This document shows positions 11,901 through 20,539 of a stretch of DNA of 64,000 nucleotides, in pieces. This stretch comes from Anas platyrhynchos. Lineage: Eukaryota > Chordata > Aves > Anseriformes > Anatidae. A program made the position numbers and the translations under genes. Positions within the stretch are counted from its first letter, which is position 1; every line of letters starts with the position of its first letter. The stretch is taken from positions 3,497,501 through 3,561,500 of the forward strand of contig NC_092613.1 in the NCBI RefSeq assembly GCF_047663525.1. Direction: 5' to 3'. The notes below the pieces were generated by a model. The model was given only the letters and a program-made list of their open reading frames with translations, did no database searches and was not told where the DNA came from.

Positions 11901-12779
11901 GGAACAAAAAAAAAAATAAAATTGGATCACAGCAAAAAAGAATGGCCCAGATGAAAAGCAGCCGCTGGAACGGGGCGGGGGGGGGCAGCGGGGAGCACAC
12001 GGGGCAGGGAGCCCCCCCAGCAGGTGCCCTGTGCTGCTGGGTCGAAAGGCAAAGAGCTGCCAGGCGGGGAGGGAGATGTGGAGGCGGCGAAGGACGGCGC
12101 TGGTGGGGCTGGAGCTGGGGGCAGCTGGGGGCAGCTGAATGCCCCCCCCCAGACGGTCCCTGTGCCCGGCACCTCCCCGAGCTCACCTGTGCAGGACGTT
12201 TTGTGCCTGCCGGACCCGAGATAAGAGCCGTGCCGTGACCGCCTGCCGGCCTGGCAAAGGCGCACGGGCGAGGGGACGCGTGCCCCGCTGCCACCAACAC
12301 CACGGGGCAGGGCTGGGGACCCCGCTGGTATCCCCCGGGGGGGGTCAGCGATGGAGGCACCGGGCTGCGACGGGGCTCACCCCAGAGCCCCCCCCCCAGC
12401 AGCGGACCCCAGCCGGGCCCCGTCCCCGAGGTCCCCGCCGCTGTCACCCGTTAACCCCCGCTCCTCCCGGCTGACAGCGGCCCGGAGCCGCCCGGTCCCG
12501 CACCGGGGGCCGCTCAGCCCCGGTCCCGCGTGGGACACGGCGACAGCCCCCCCACCGGGCCGGGGGCGGCGCGGAGCCCCCCGCACCCTTCCCGTTACGG
12601 CCCCCCAGCCCCGTCCCCACGGCACCGGCGCCCCCCCAGCTCCCCCCTCCCGCCGGTACCTCCTTGCAGACGTGCAGCCGCTCCCCGGCGCGGCCCGGCG
12701 GCACGGCGGCGGCGGCCACGCACAGCGCCAGCAGCAGCCGCCGGGCCCCGGCCCCGGCCCCGGCCCCGGTCCCGGCCAT
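2910..12779 (-). CDS. ELAPOR1: Endosome-lysosome associated apoptosis and autophagy regulator 1, complete
   Basis: Type I membrane protein (KIAA1324/EIG121) of the trans-Golgi-endosome-lysosome route, linked to autophagy and secretory-granule maturation. Coding exons: 12660-12779, 10273-10393, 9512-9704, 8506-8653, 8347-8427, 7947-8052, 7728-7877, 7500-7588, 7222-7399, 6989-7117, 6821-6911, 6640-6745, 6434-6571, 6109-6363, 5521-5694, 4812-4989, 4564-4660, 4375-4476, 3827-3953, 3559-3737, 3305-3470, 2910-2978. They total 2997 nt, in frame throughout, 998 residues (human 1013). Residues 1-31 form an Ala/Gly/Leu signal peptide. Cys-rich growth-factor-receptor-like repeats follow ([26 protein letters not shown]), then an MRH-like region ([15 protein letters not shown]), one membrane segment near 892-915 ([12 protein letters not shown] onward) and an acidic cytosolic tail ([12 protein letters not shown]) ending DLEL. 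Every junction has GT-AG and matches the human protein at the join, so the call is secure. Confidence 0.97.
2980..3290. repeat. Minisatellite in ELAPOR1 intron 21
   Basis: Degenerate tandem words GGGACATCCC and CCCCATCTTTGTGAT fill the intron between the last two coding exons. The unit is roughly 15-30 bp and imperfect. Confidence 0.65.
3960..4310. repeat. Tandem ~100 bp repeats in ELAPOR1 intron 18
   Basis: The string GGGGGTGGCTGTCCCCAAAG occurs at about 3979 and again at about 4065, and a degraded version appears near 4225. The copies are interspersed with TGTCCCCAGC-GTGGCACCC words, giving a unit near 90-150 bp. Confidence 0.6.
5040..5470. repeat. (GT)n and alternating purine-pyrimidine tract in ELAPOR1 intron 15
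   Basis: A GT run at about 5053-5083 continues for about 400 bp as imperfect GTGCATGTGC/ACGTGTGCAC words. Alternating purine-pyrimidine DNA of this kind favours Z-form. The tract lies wholly inside intron 15 (4990-5520). Confidence 0.75.
5720..6090. repeat. GGGGCTGGTG minisatellite in ELAPOR1 intron 14
   Basis: Repeated units of the type AGGGGCTGGTGCCAACCATT at about 5925-6060, with a period near 24-30 bp, fill the intron between exons 14 and 15. The copies are imperfect. Confidence 0.65.
10394..12659 (-). other. ELAPOR1: ELAPOR1 intron 1
   Basis: The largest ELAPOR1 intron, 2.27 kb. It holds an A-rich patch near 11905-11940, C-homopolymers, and GC-rich DNA close to the promoter. I see no additional exon, RNA gene or repeat family that I can name. 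Confidence 0.5.
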
Positions 12780-13189
12780 GGCGCAGCGGCGGCGGCGGCA
12801 GCGCTCGGCCCCGTGCGGGCACCGGCCCCGCGGCCCCGCCCCCCGCCAACGGCCCCGCGCGCGCACCTGCCGCCACCTGCACCGCCCCCGCCCCGCCCCC
12901 GGCACCGGGCACCGGCACCGGGCCTCGTCCCCCGGGGCATCACCGCCGCTCCCCCTCCCCATCACCCATCCCGGGGGCGGCACCGGCACCGGGCGTCATC
13001 GCCCCTCGGGAGCCCGGTGCCGGGCATCACCCCCCGTGCCCCGTCCCTCCCGGTGTCCCCGTGTCACGGCGAAGCATCCCCGCCGTGTGCCCCCCCCCCA
13101 CACCTCCGCCACGCACCGGGCAACCCCGGTAACGGCCCCGCCCTCGCAGCTGTTACCGGGCAACAGCCGCGGCCAGCACCGGCCCCACC
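12780..13189. promoter_or_regulatory. Bidirectional CpG-island promoter, ELAPOR1 / CFAP276
   Basis: 410 bp separates the divergent start codons of ELAPOR1 (minus) and CFAP276 (plus). The DNA is extremely CpG-rich with no TATA box. It contains a perfect RFX X-box at 13152-13164 and a second pair of X-box half-sites (GGCAAC 13119-13124, GGTAAC 13128-13133). RFX factors control ciliary genes, so these elements most likely serve CFAP276. Confidence 0.75.
13152..13164 (+). promoter_or_regulatory. CFAP276: RFX X-box
   Basis: GTTACC-G-GGCAAC fits the X-box consensus GTNRCC(0-3)RGYAAC at every position. It lies 26 bp before the CFAP276 start codon, so it probably overlaps or flanks the start of transcription. 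RFX2/RFX3 acting through X-boxes is the established route for motile-cilium gene expression. Confidence 0.75.
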
Positions 13190-13728
13190 ATGGAAGGCGG
13201 CGGCGCCTCGTCCCCGCCGGGCCCCCCCCGGCCCTGGAGCCGCCTCCACGCCACGCCCGCGCGGTGCACCCGGGACCACGGGTGAGTGCCCGCTGCGTGC
13301 CCCCCGCTGCCGCCCCCCGGCCCCGGTGCGGCGGCTGAGCCCCTGTCCCGGTGCAGGGCCCCCCGGCAGCCGGAGCAGCCCCCGGAGCCCTCCCCGCGGT
13401 GCTGGGTGAGCCCCAAGAAGGAGTCGGTGCACAGCATCCAGGGGGGCATCGGTACGGGGATACCGGGATTGGGCGGGGGGCACCGGGACGGGGCGGGCGG
13501 CACCGGGACGGGGCGGGGGCTACCGGGACGGGGTGGTTGCGGGGTTGGGGGTGTCACCGGCTGCAGGGGGTGCCCCCGGCCCGGTTATGGGGACGCGGGG
13601 GGGGGTCCGTGGGGGCGGTTCCGGTGCCGCCGCCACCCTTCGCGTGTCGCCCCGCAGAGTGCCCGCACAGCGCGGCCACCAACAGCGGCTACTCGCGCAA
13701 GGCGGACGGCGGCTTCTTCTCCCCGTAG
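13190..13728 (+). CDS. CFAP276: Cilia- and flagella-associated protein 276, shortened form
   Basis: CFAP276 (C1orf194) is a microtubule inner protein of motile-cilium doublets. Three exons: 13190-13281, 13357-13451 and 13658-13728; 258 nt, 85 residues. Exon 1 gives PWSRLHATP (human PWSRLNSTP). Exon 2 gives SPKKESVHSIQG (human NPKKESIHSIQG). Exon 3 gives AATNSGYSRKADGGFFS before the stop (human AATNGGYSRKKDGGFFS). The human protein has 169 residues. The N-terminal ~40 residues and about 50-80 residues between the first two matched blocks are absent, and intron 1 is only 75 bp, so there is no room for a hidden middle exon there. Either the gene lost internal exons in this lineage, or the assembly collapsed a GC-rich part. 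The order relative to ELAPOR1 and TMEM167B matches human 1p13.3. Confidence 0.85.
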
Positions 13729-13734
13729 CGCCGC

Positions 13735-13740
13735 AATAAA
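13735..13740 (+). terminator. CFAP276: CFAP276 polyadenylation signal
   Basis: AATAAA begins 6 nt after the TAG stop at 13726-13728. The 3' UTR would be only about 30 nt, an unusually tight ending. Confidence 0.7.
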
Positions 13741-14335
13741 AAGGCCCCGAGCAGCGGCTCGGTGCCGGCGGGCGGATCAGAATCGCGGCGCGCTCAGGGG
13801 CCGGGCGCGGGGCCGGGCCTCGCCTATCTGATCGACTCATCCCGCCCGCCCGCCGCACAGCGCCCGGGGGCTTCGCGGCGCGGCTCTTCTCATCTCGGCC
13901 GGGGGCCGATCAAATAAGATCAACGTGTAGGCGGCACGCGCAAAGCCCACGCACACACTCACACTCACGCCCCCCCCCCCCCCACGCAGCCCCCACCCGC
14001 ACACGCCCGCGCTGCCGCCGCTCTGCGCGCGGCCACGCCCCTCCCCGCCCTTTTATAGCCTCCCCCCCGCGCGGGGCACGCTGGGTAGCGGGCAGGCCCC
14101 GCCCCGCCGCCTCGCGCCTCCTGGCGGCGGGAGGACCGCGGAGCCCCGCCCACCACGAGGCCCCGCCCCTCCCCTGGCTGAGCCACGCCCACTCAATCGG
14201 AAGCCCCGCCCCCTCCCACCGAGCCCTGCCCGTTTCGCAGAGCACCCCCGGCTTAGCCCCGCCCCCTCCCACGAAGCCCCGCCCACACCCCCGAGGCCCC
14301 GCCCATTTCCCCGTAGCCCCGCCCAGTCAGGTCCC
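13741..14335. promoter_or_regulatory. Unassigned promoter-like CpG segment between convergent genes
   Basis: CFAP276 and TMEM167B converge here, so no annotated promoter is expected. Even so, 14090-14335 is an array of CCCCGCCC / CCACGCCC GC boxes spaced 15-30 bp apart. On the minus strand a consensus TATAAAA box (plus 14050-14057, in CCTTTTATAGCC) follows this array. Further on lie AT-rich words (GATCAAATAAGATCAAC near 13907-13924; CTATCTGATC near 13823) inside GC-rich DNA. The layout reads GC boxes, TATA, start site for minus-strand transcription at about 14020. No product can be recognised. Confidence 0.4.
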
Positions 14336-14352
14336 TGCGTGCCGCTCTCTGC

Positions 14353-14358
14353 TTTATT
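14353..14358 (-). terminator. TMEM167B: TMEM167B polyadenylation signal
   Basis: TTTATT on plus reads AATAAA on minus, about 195 bp beyond the TMEM167B stop, giving a short GC-rich 3' UTR (about 14336-14552). Confidence 0.7.
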
Positions 14359-14552
14359 GGCCCGGCCCCGCCGCACCGGGACCCCCCCGCGCCCCCCCCC
14401 CTGGCCCCGCGGGTCCCCCCCGGCCGTGGGGAGGGGCCGGCGGCACCGGGGGCTGCGTCCTGCCCGGGAGGGGGCCGAGCCCCCCGGCTGCTGGCGGCGG
14501 AGCAGCGGCACCGGGATGGGGGCCACGGGGGGCACCGGGGGCGCGGGGGGCT

Positions 14553-17534
14553 TCACTTGAGGGCCAGGACGTAGAACGCCATCAGCACGCAGGACACCGA
14601 CACGAAGGCGTGCAGCCGGGTGCCGATCACGGCGGCTGTGGGGGGGGAGAGATGGGCACGACCCCCACGGCCCCACCCCGATGCCCCCGTCCCCGCCCCA
14701 TGCCCCCAGCCCAGCCCCACACGTTCCCATGAACCCCATGCCGGGAACCCCGTGCCCCCAAACCCAGCCCCCAGTGTTCCCATCCCGGCCACCACACCCC
14801 AGTCCCAGACCCCAGTGCCACCACCCCCACCCCGTGCCCCCAAACCCAGCCCGCAGTGACCCCATCCTGGAGCCCCACGTCCCCATCCCAGCCCCATGCC
14901 CCTGTCCCGGTCCCCGTGCCCCCATCTCCCCATCCCAGGCCCCGTGTCCCCGTCCCACACCCCAACACCGCCGCTTCCATCCCGCATCCACAGCCCAGCT
15001 CCCCGTGTCCCCATCCCGGGACGTCCCATCCCATATCCCTGCCGCAGCCCCGTGTGCCCCTCCTGGTCTCACGTCCCCACTGCAGCCCCACGCCCCCAGC
15101 ACCCTATCCCCACAACCCCATTGCTGCCCCATCCCCCCTGCAGCCCCACATCCCCATGCCATGCCCCCAGCCCCACATCCCCAGCCCAGAGCCCCTGGTC
15201 CCCTATCCCATGTCCTCATCCCAGAGCCCCGTGTCCCCATGTCAGAACCCCATGTCCCCAGATATCCCCCCTGTAGCCCCATGTCCCCATCCCACAGCCC
15301 CATGTCCCCATTGCAGCCCCGTGTCCCCATATCAGAACCCCACATCCCCAGATGTCCCCGTTCCAGCCCCACACCCCCACATCCCCCCTGCAACCCTGTG
15401 TCCCCATCCTATGCCCCCAGCCCCATGTCCCCAATCCCAGAGCCCCTTGTCCCCTGTCCCATGTCCCTTATCCCATGTCCCCATATCCCCATTATCCCCG
15501 TGCAGCCTCACATCCCCATCCCATGTCCCTATCCCAGAGCCCCGTGTTCCCCATCCCCAACCCCATAACCCCAGCCCCGTGTCCCCATTCTGGAGCCCCA
15601 CATCGTCCCCACCTCCCCACTGCAGCCCCATCTCCCCATCAGAGCCCCACATCCCCAGATGTCCCCGTGCCAGCCCCACACCCCCACATGCCCCCTGCAG
15701 CCCCTTGCCCCATCCCAGAGCCCAGGTCCCAGCCTCCCCATCCCAAAGCCCCATGTCCCCAACCCCTGTCCCTTGTCCCACATCCCCATCCCAGAGCCCC
15801 ATGTCCCCAGATGTCCCTGTCCCAGCCCCACGCCCCCCCCAGCAGCCCCTGGTCCCCTATCCCCCATCCCCAACCCACATACACATCCCGGAGCCCCACG
15901 TCCCCATGTCAGAACCCCATGTCCCCAAATACCTGCCCTGCAGCCCCGTGTCCCCATTCCATGCCCCCAGCCCCATGTCCCGATCCTGGAGCCCCGTGTC
16001 CCCATCTCCCAACCTCATGTCCCCAGCTGTCCCCGTGCCAGCCCTGTGTCCCCAGCTGCTGTCCCCATCCCGGAGCCCCATGTCCCCATGTCAAAACCCC
16101 ACATCCCCAAATGTCCCCCCTGCATCCCCATATCCCCATCCCATGCCCCCAGCCCCCTGTCCCCATCCTGGAGCCCCGAGTCCCCACTGCAGCCCCATCT
16201 CCCCATCAGAGCCCCACGTCCCCAGATGTCCCCATGCCAGCCCCACACCCCCACATGCCCCCTGCAGCCCCTTGCCCCATCCCGGAGCCCAGGTCCCCGC
16301 CTCCCCATCCCAAAGCCCCATGTCCCCAACCCCTGTTCCTTGTCCCACATCCCCATCCCAGAGCCCCATGTCCCCAGGTGTCCCTGTCCCAGCCCCACGC
16401 CCCCCCCAGCAGCCCCTGGTCCCCTATCCCCCATCCCCAACCCACATCCACATCCCGGAGCCCCACGTCCCCATGTCAGAACCCCACGTCCCCAAATACC
16501 TGCCCTGCAGCCCCGTGTCCCCATTCCATGCCCCCAGCCCCATGTCCCGATCCTGGAGCCCCGTGTCCCCATCTCCCAACCTCATGTCCCCAGCTGTCCC
16601 CGTGCCAGCCCTGTGTCCCCAACTGCTGTCCCCATCCCGGAGCCCCATGTCCCCATGTCAAAACCCCACATCCCCAAACGTTCCCCCTGCAGCCCCATGC
16701 CCTCCCTGCATCCCCATGTCCCCATCCTGGAGCCCCCGGTCCCCTGTCCCCCCCCCATAGCCCCCTGTCCCCATGTCAGAACCCCATGCCCCCAAACGCC
16801 CCCCCTGCAGCCCCATGTCCCCATTCCATGCCCCCAGCCCCATGTCCCGATCCTGGAGCCCCGTGTCCCCATGTCAAAACCCCACATCCCCAAACGTTCC
16901 CCCTGCAGTCCCACACCCCCCCTGCATCCCCATGTCCCCATCCCACGCCCCCCAGCCCCCTGTCCCCATGCTGGAGCCCCCTGTCCCCACTGCAGCCCCA
17001 TCTCCCCATCAGAGCCCCACGTCCCCAGCTGTCCCCCCCCAGCCCCACCCCCCCACAACCCCCCTGCATCCCCTTGCCCCACCCCACGCCCCCAGCCCCC
17101 TGCCCCCCCCATAGCCCCCCTGTCCCCATGTCACAACCCCACACCCCCACACGCCCCCCTGCAGCCCCGCGTCCCCGTGTCACAGCCCCACATCCCCCGT
17201 GCCACGTCCCCAACCCGCGTCCCCATCCCCCCCGGTGTCCCTGTGTCCCGGTGTCCCGGTGTCCCGGTGTCCCGGTCCCGCCCCCCCCTCACCCTTGTAG
17301 CAGACGCCGCCGAGCCCCCTCCTCTCTCCGTGCAGCCAGGCGCGGAGCCGCGGCACCTTCCGCAGGTAGGCGCAGGTGCACACCAGGAGCAGCCCGAAGA
17401 CCAGCAGCCCGTCCAGCGAGTACACTGCGGGGCACGGCAGCGTCCCGGCACCGCCACCGGGCACCGAGCCCCGAGCCCCGAGCCCCCCCCTCCCCGCTCC
17501 CCTTGCCCCCCCCCCCCAGCTCACCGTTGGTCAT
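14553..17534 (-). CDS. TMEM167B: Transmembrane protein 167B (kish-B), complete
   Basis: Small Golgi membrane protein of the kish family, implicated in the early secretory pathway. Exons: 17525-17534 (ATG ACC AAC G), 17293-17424 and 14553-14635; 225 nt, 74 residues, the same length as human. The protein reads [20 protein letters not shown], then a basic loop ([15 protein letters not shown]), and a second hydrophobic segment ([19 protein letters not shown]). The first exon carries only ten coding bases, as in mammals. Intron 2 (14636-17292) is a giant minisatellite. An NRF1 site lies 48 bp before the start codon. Confidence 0.96.
14640..17280. repeat. 2.6 kb minisatellite with a ~567 bp higher-order duplication (TMEM167B intron 2)
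   Basis: Nearly the whole intron consists of 14-25 bp variants of CCCCATGTCCCCATCCCAG and CCCCTGCAGCCCC. Within it, about 15611-16115 and about 16178-16682 are near-identical copies offset by 567 bp: the anchors TGCAGCCCCATCTCCCCATC (15621 and 16188) and CCCCATGTCCCGATCCTGGA (15971 and 16538) give the same shift. The strand asymmetry (C-rich on plus) removes stop codons and creates open frames of about 1000 codons that are not genes. Confidence 0.93.
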
Positions 17535-17581
17535 GGCGGCCCCGGGGCCCTGCCTCAGCGCCGCCCCGGCCCCGAGCGCTC

Positions 17582-17592
17582 TGCGCATGCGC
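17582..17592. promoter_or_regulatory. TMEM167B: NRF1 site, TMEM167B promoter
   Basis: TGCGCATGCGC is a perfect palindromic NRF1 motif, 48 bp upstream of the TMEM167B start codon, in a CpG island without a TATA box (about 17535-17690). Confidence 0.75.
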
Positions 17593-17927
17593 GCGGCCGA
17601 CGCCCCGCCGGGAGCGAGCGGCGCGGCCCCGCGGCTCCACAGAGCGCCGGGAGCGCGCGTTGTGCACCCCCACACCTCACGGTCACCCCCCCCCCCTAGA
17701 ACGGGGGGTCCCCAGCCCCGTGAGGCCGCCCCGGGATGGCCCCCGGGGACAGGTCGGGCCCCGGTGCCGAGCCCGGCGCTGCGGGTGCGGCCGGGACCCC
17801 GCGAGCCCGAGCGGTGGCTGCAGAAATGGCTCAGGGGGGCGGGGGGGGCCCTGCTGGCCGCTGACCCCCGGCTGTTTGCCCAGCACTGTGTGTCTGCATC
17901 GCGTCCTGCATGCACACCGCCTTCCTG

Positions 17928-18360
17928 CATCCGTCCGTCCGTCCGTCCGTCTGCCTGTCCATCCGTCTGTCCACTCATCCATCTGTCCGTCCGTCCATCC
18001 GTCCATCCACCCATCCATCCATCTGTCTGTCCATCCATTCATCCACCCACCCACCCACCCACACACCCATCTGTCCATCCATCCACCCATCCAACCATCC
18101 ACCCATCTGCCTGTCCATCCATCCATCCACCCATCCGTCCATCCATCCGTCCGTCCATCTGCCCATCTGTCTGTCCATCCATCCACCCATCCATTCATCC
18201 ATCCACACACCCACACACCCATCTGTCCATCCATCCATCCACCCATCCATATGTCTGTCCGTCCGTCCGTCCGTCCATCCATCCATCCACACACCCATCC
18301 ATCCATCCATCTGTCTGTCCATCCATCCATCCACCCATCTATCCACCCATCCATCCCCCC
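17928..18360. repeat. Tetranucleotide array (CATC/CGTC/CACC)n
   Basis: About 430 bp of TCCATCCATCCACCC-type repeat with interspersed CTGT and CCGT variants, grading into C-rich DNA at 18355-18420. A smaller array of the same motif is at 23349-23400. The long open frames across it are artefacts of its composition. Confidence 0.95.
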
Positions 18361-19055
18361 ACCCCCCCACCCCCCCTTTCCTTCCCCCCATCTCCCCAAT
18401 CTCTGCACCCCCCACCCCCTCCCACCGCTCACCACCCCACAGCTGGAGGAGGCCGCACGGTGGGGTTGGGTGGGGGAGGCTGGGCCATGGGGGCGGCCGG
18501 GTGATGGCCGGGTGCTGGGCTGGGGGCCGAGGGGTGCCCGAGGGGGGCAGGACCTGGGGGATGGCCGGGGGAGGCCGCACGGGGCGAGGGGAGGTTAAGG
18601 GAGACCAAGTCCCGGGGACAGGAGGGGCTCAGAAGAGGCAGGTGACAGCACGGGGCGCCCAGCAGAGCAGCTCGAGGTGTCCCCTGGGTGGGTGCCCCCC
18701 TCCTGGCTGCACCCCGGCCCCACTCCCATCCCCGGCCCCTCTCAGTTTGGGTTTTGGGGCCGTGGTGCAGGGCTGGGGCTGTTCACGGCCGTTGGGTGCA
18801 GGAGGCCTCGCACGCGGGGTCGGTGCCTCCTCTCCTCCCCCCCCTGTGCCACCGGGGCTCTGCGGCGCTCCCACGGCCCCGTCCCGTGCCCGCAGCCCGG
18901 TGCTGTCATTCCAGGAGCACTTGTGGCCGTGGGCGGCCGCGGGCATCGCTTCTCGGTGCCCCCCGTGCTGAGAACCAGAGCGCCCGGGGCTGGAATGAGC
19001 TGGCAGGGCCGGGGCATGGGTGCCGGCTCCCACCACAGCCCTGCACCTGCTGCAT

Positions 19056-19115
19056 TTGGAAAAAAAATTAAAATTAAAAATAAAAATAAAAATAAAATAA
19101 AAAACCCACAACACC
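19056..19115. repeat. A-rich (AAAAT)n simple repeat
   Basis: Sixty bases of AAAATTAAAAATAAAAATAA-type sequence in otherwise GC-rich DNA. It could be an old retroposon tail, but I see no recognisable element attached. Confidence 0.8.
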
Positions 19116-19528
19116 ACAAAACCAAGGGTTTTGTGCAGTTTTTGCTAACCAGATGTGTCTGGGAAGGGGATGTGGAGGTTTGAGCGTGATGGAGCTGCGG
19201 CTGCTGCTTGGTGCCCCCCAGGGCTGAGGAATGGGGCCGGGGCCGGCACTGCCGGGGCTTTGCCCGTCCCCGTGGGCATGGAGCCGTCCTGCACCCTCCT
19301 CCCGGGGCTGGCTGTGCTCTGGCTGTTTTTCTCGTTGTTTTTCTGTTTCCAAAATTAACTGCGGCTCACCTCGTGCCTGCCGGCACCCATCCACCCCGCG
19401 GACCCTGCCCCGTACGAAAGGAAGTGCAGAAGCCTGTTTTGAGCAGAGCTCAGATCAACAACCCGACCGCCGGGCACCGCCAGCACCACCCAGGCACAGG
19501 GGGGGGCACCCGGGGCTCGGCCACCCCC

Positions 19529-20539
19529 ATGGCTCCCGAGGCCACCGAGGAGCCGGAGGCTTCGGCCGACTACGAGTACCCGGCGGGCGGCACCGCGCCG
19601 GGGAGCCCGGAGCAGCTCTTCACCACCGTGGTCATCCCCGTCCTCTACTCCTTCATCTTCCTCCTCGGCTTCGCAGGGAACCTCTTCGTCATCGTGCTGC
19701 TGGCCAAGAGGAGCGGCGGCAGGAGGGCGGTGGACACCTTCGTGCTGAACCTGGCCGTGGCCGACGTCGTCTTCGTCTGCACCCTGCCCTTCTGGGTGGC
19801 AGCGGGGGCGCGGGGCAACCGCTGGCTGCTCGGGGAAGGGCTGTGCAAGGCGAGCAGCTACGCCATCAGCGTCAACCGCTGCTCCAGCATCCTCTTCCTC
19901 ACCGCGCTCAGCGTGGAGCGCTACCTGGTCATCTGGAAGGTGCTGGACACCAGGCGGGGGGGCTCCAGGAGGCACGTCCCGCTTGCCTGCGGGCTGATCT
20001 GGGCCGTCTCCCTCCTGCTGGGCGCGCCGGCGCTCTGGTACCGGCGGCTGGACGGGGACGACTGCTGGGACGAGGACGGGGAGGATTTCAGCCTGGCCAT
20101 GGTCTTCCTCACCTTCCTCCTGCCCCTGGGGGTCATCTCGTTCTGCTACTGCTCCATCTACTGCCGCCTGCAGCGGCACGTGCGGCTGGGCAGGGGCGTG
20201 CGGCGCTCCCACCGCGTCATCGTCGCCATCGTCGCGGCCTTCATCTGCTCCTGGCTGCCCCTCAACGCCTGCAAGGTGCTCCTCTTCCTCCTGGCCAAGG
20301 GGACGCTGGCGCTGCCGGCGGGGCAGGAGGGGACCCTGCGCTGGGTGGTGGCCACCAGCACCTGCCTGGCCTTCGCCAACAGCTGCGTCAACCCCGTCAT
20401 CTACGCCCTGATGGACCCGCGCCTCCGCTGCCCACCCGCCCTTGGTGCCAGGACCCCCCCCTCCACCACCGCCTCCAGCCCCTCGCCCGGCAGCGGGACG
20501 AAGCTCCCCGCGGTCCCCAACCCCCGGCCGGGCACGTAA
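19529..20539 (+). CDS. GPR25: G-protein-coupled receptor 25, complete single exon
   Basis: Class A receptor of plasma membrane, close to GPR15 and the apelin receptor. Recent work links mammalian GPR25 to lymphocyte homing through CXCL17. The frame encodes 336 residues (human 361). The extracellular N terminus contains SADYEYP, whose tyrosines lie in an acidic setting suited to sulfation. Seven hydrophobic segments follow: GNLF in TM1, LNLAVADV in TM2, the disulfide Cys in GLCKASSY, SVERYLVIW at the end of TM3 (ERY in place of DRY), FICSWLPLN in TM6 and NSCVNPVIYAL (NPxxY) in TM7. The C-terminal tail is short and Ser/Thr/Pro-rich. I chose the ATG at 19529 because its MAPE start resembles the human one. 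Adjacency to INAVA supports GPR25 over a paralogue. Confidence 0.85.
   Translation: MAPEATEEPEASADYEYPAGGTAPGSPEQLFTTVVIPVLYSFIFLLGFAGNLFVIVLLAKRSGGRRAVDTFVLNLAVADVVFVCTLPFWVAAGARGNRWLLGEGLCKASSYAISVNRCSSILFLTALSVERYLVIWKVLDTRRGGSRRHVPLACGLIWAVSLLLGAPALWYRRLDGDDCWDEDGEDFSLAMVFLTFLLPLGVISFCYCSIYCRLQRHVRLGRGVRRSHRVIVAIVAAFICSWLPLNACKVLLFLLAKGTLALPAGQEGTLRWVVATSTCLAFANSCVNPVIYALMDPRLRCPPALGARTPPSTTASSPSPGSGTKLPAVPNPRPGT

Larger units (their letters stand above)
17700..19528. other. Intergenic, TMEM167B to GPR25; synteny junction
   Basis: This interval separates genes of human 1p13.3 from genes of human 1q32.1. It contains a (CATC)n/(CGTC)n array (17928-18360), GC-rich unique sequence, and an A-rich (AAAAT)n patch (19056-19115). 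The GPR25 reading frame stays open upstream to beyond 19208, but no upstream start matches the family. Confidence 0.7.

Noticed and set aside
13884-13929. Short resemblance to the 5' end of U2 snRNA (CTTCTC, TCGGCC, TAAGATCAA-GTGTAG)
   Set aside because: Only scattered blocks match, with insertions. The Sm site and downstream stems are not present, so it is at most a chance likeness or a tiny relic.
14856-18598. Open frames of about 630-1050 codons on the plus strand, rich in Pro/Ser/His
   Set aside because: They lie in a C-rich minisatellite and tetranucleotide array inside or antisense to TMEM167B. Open frames occur in several registers at once, and the sequence has no codon bias, domain or conserved start.
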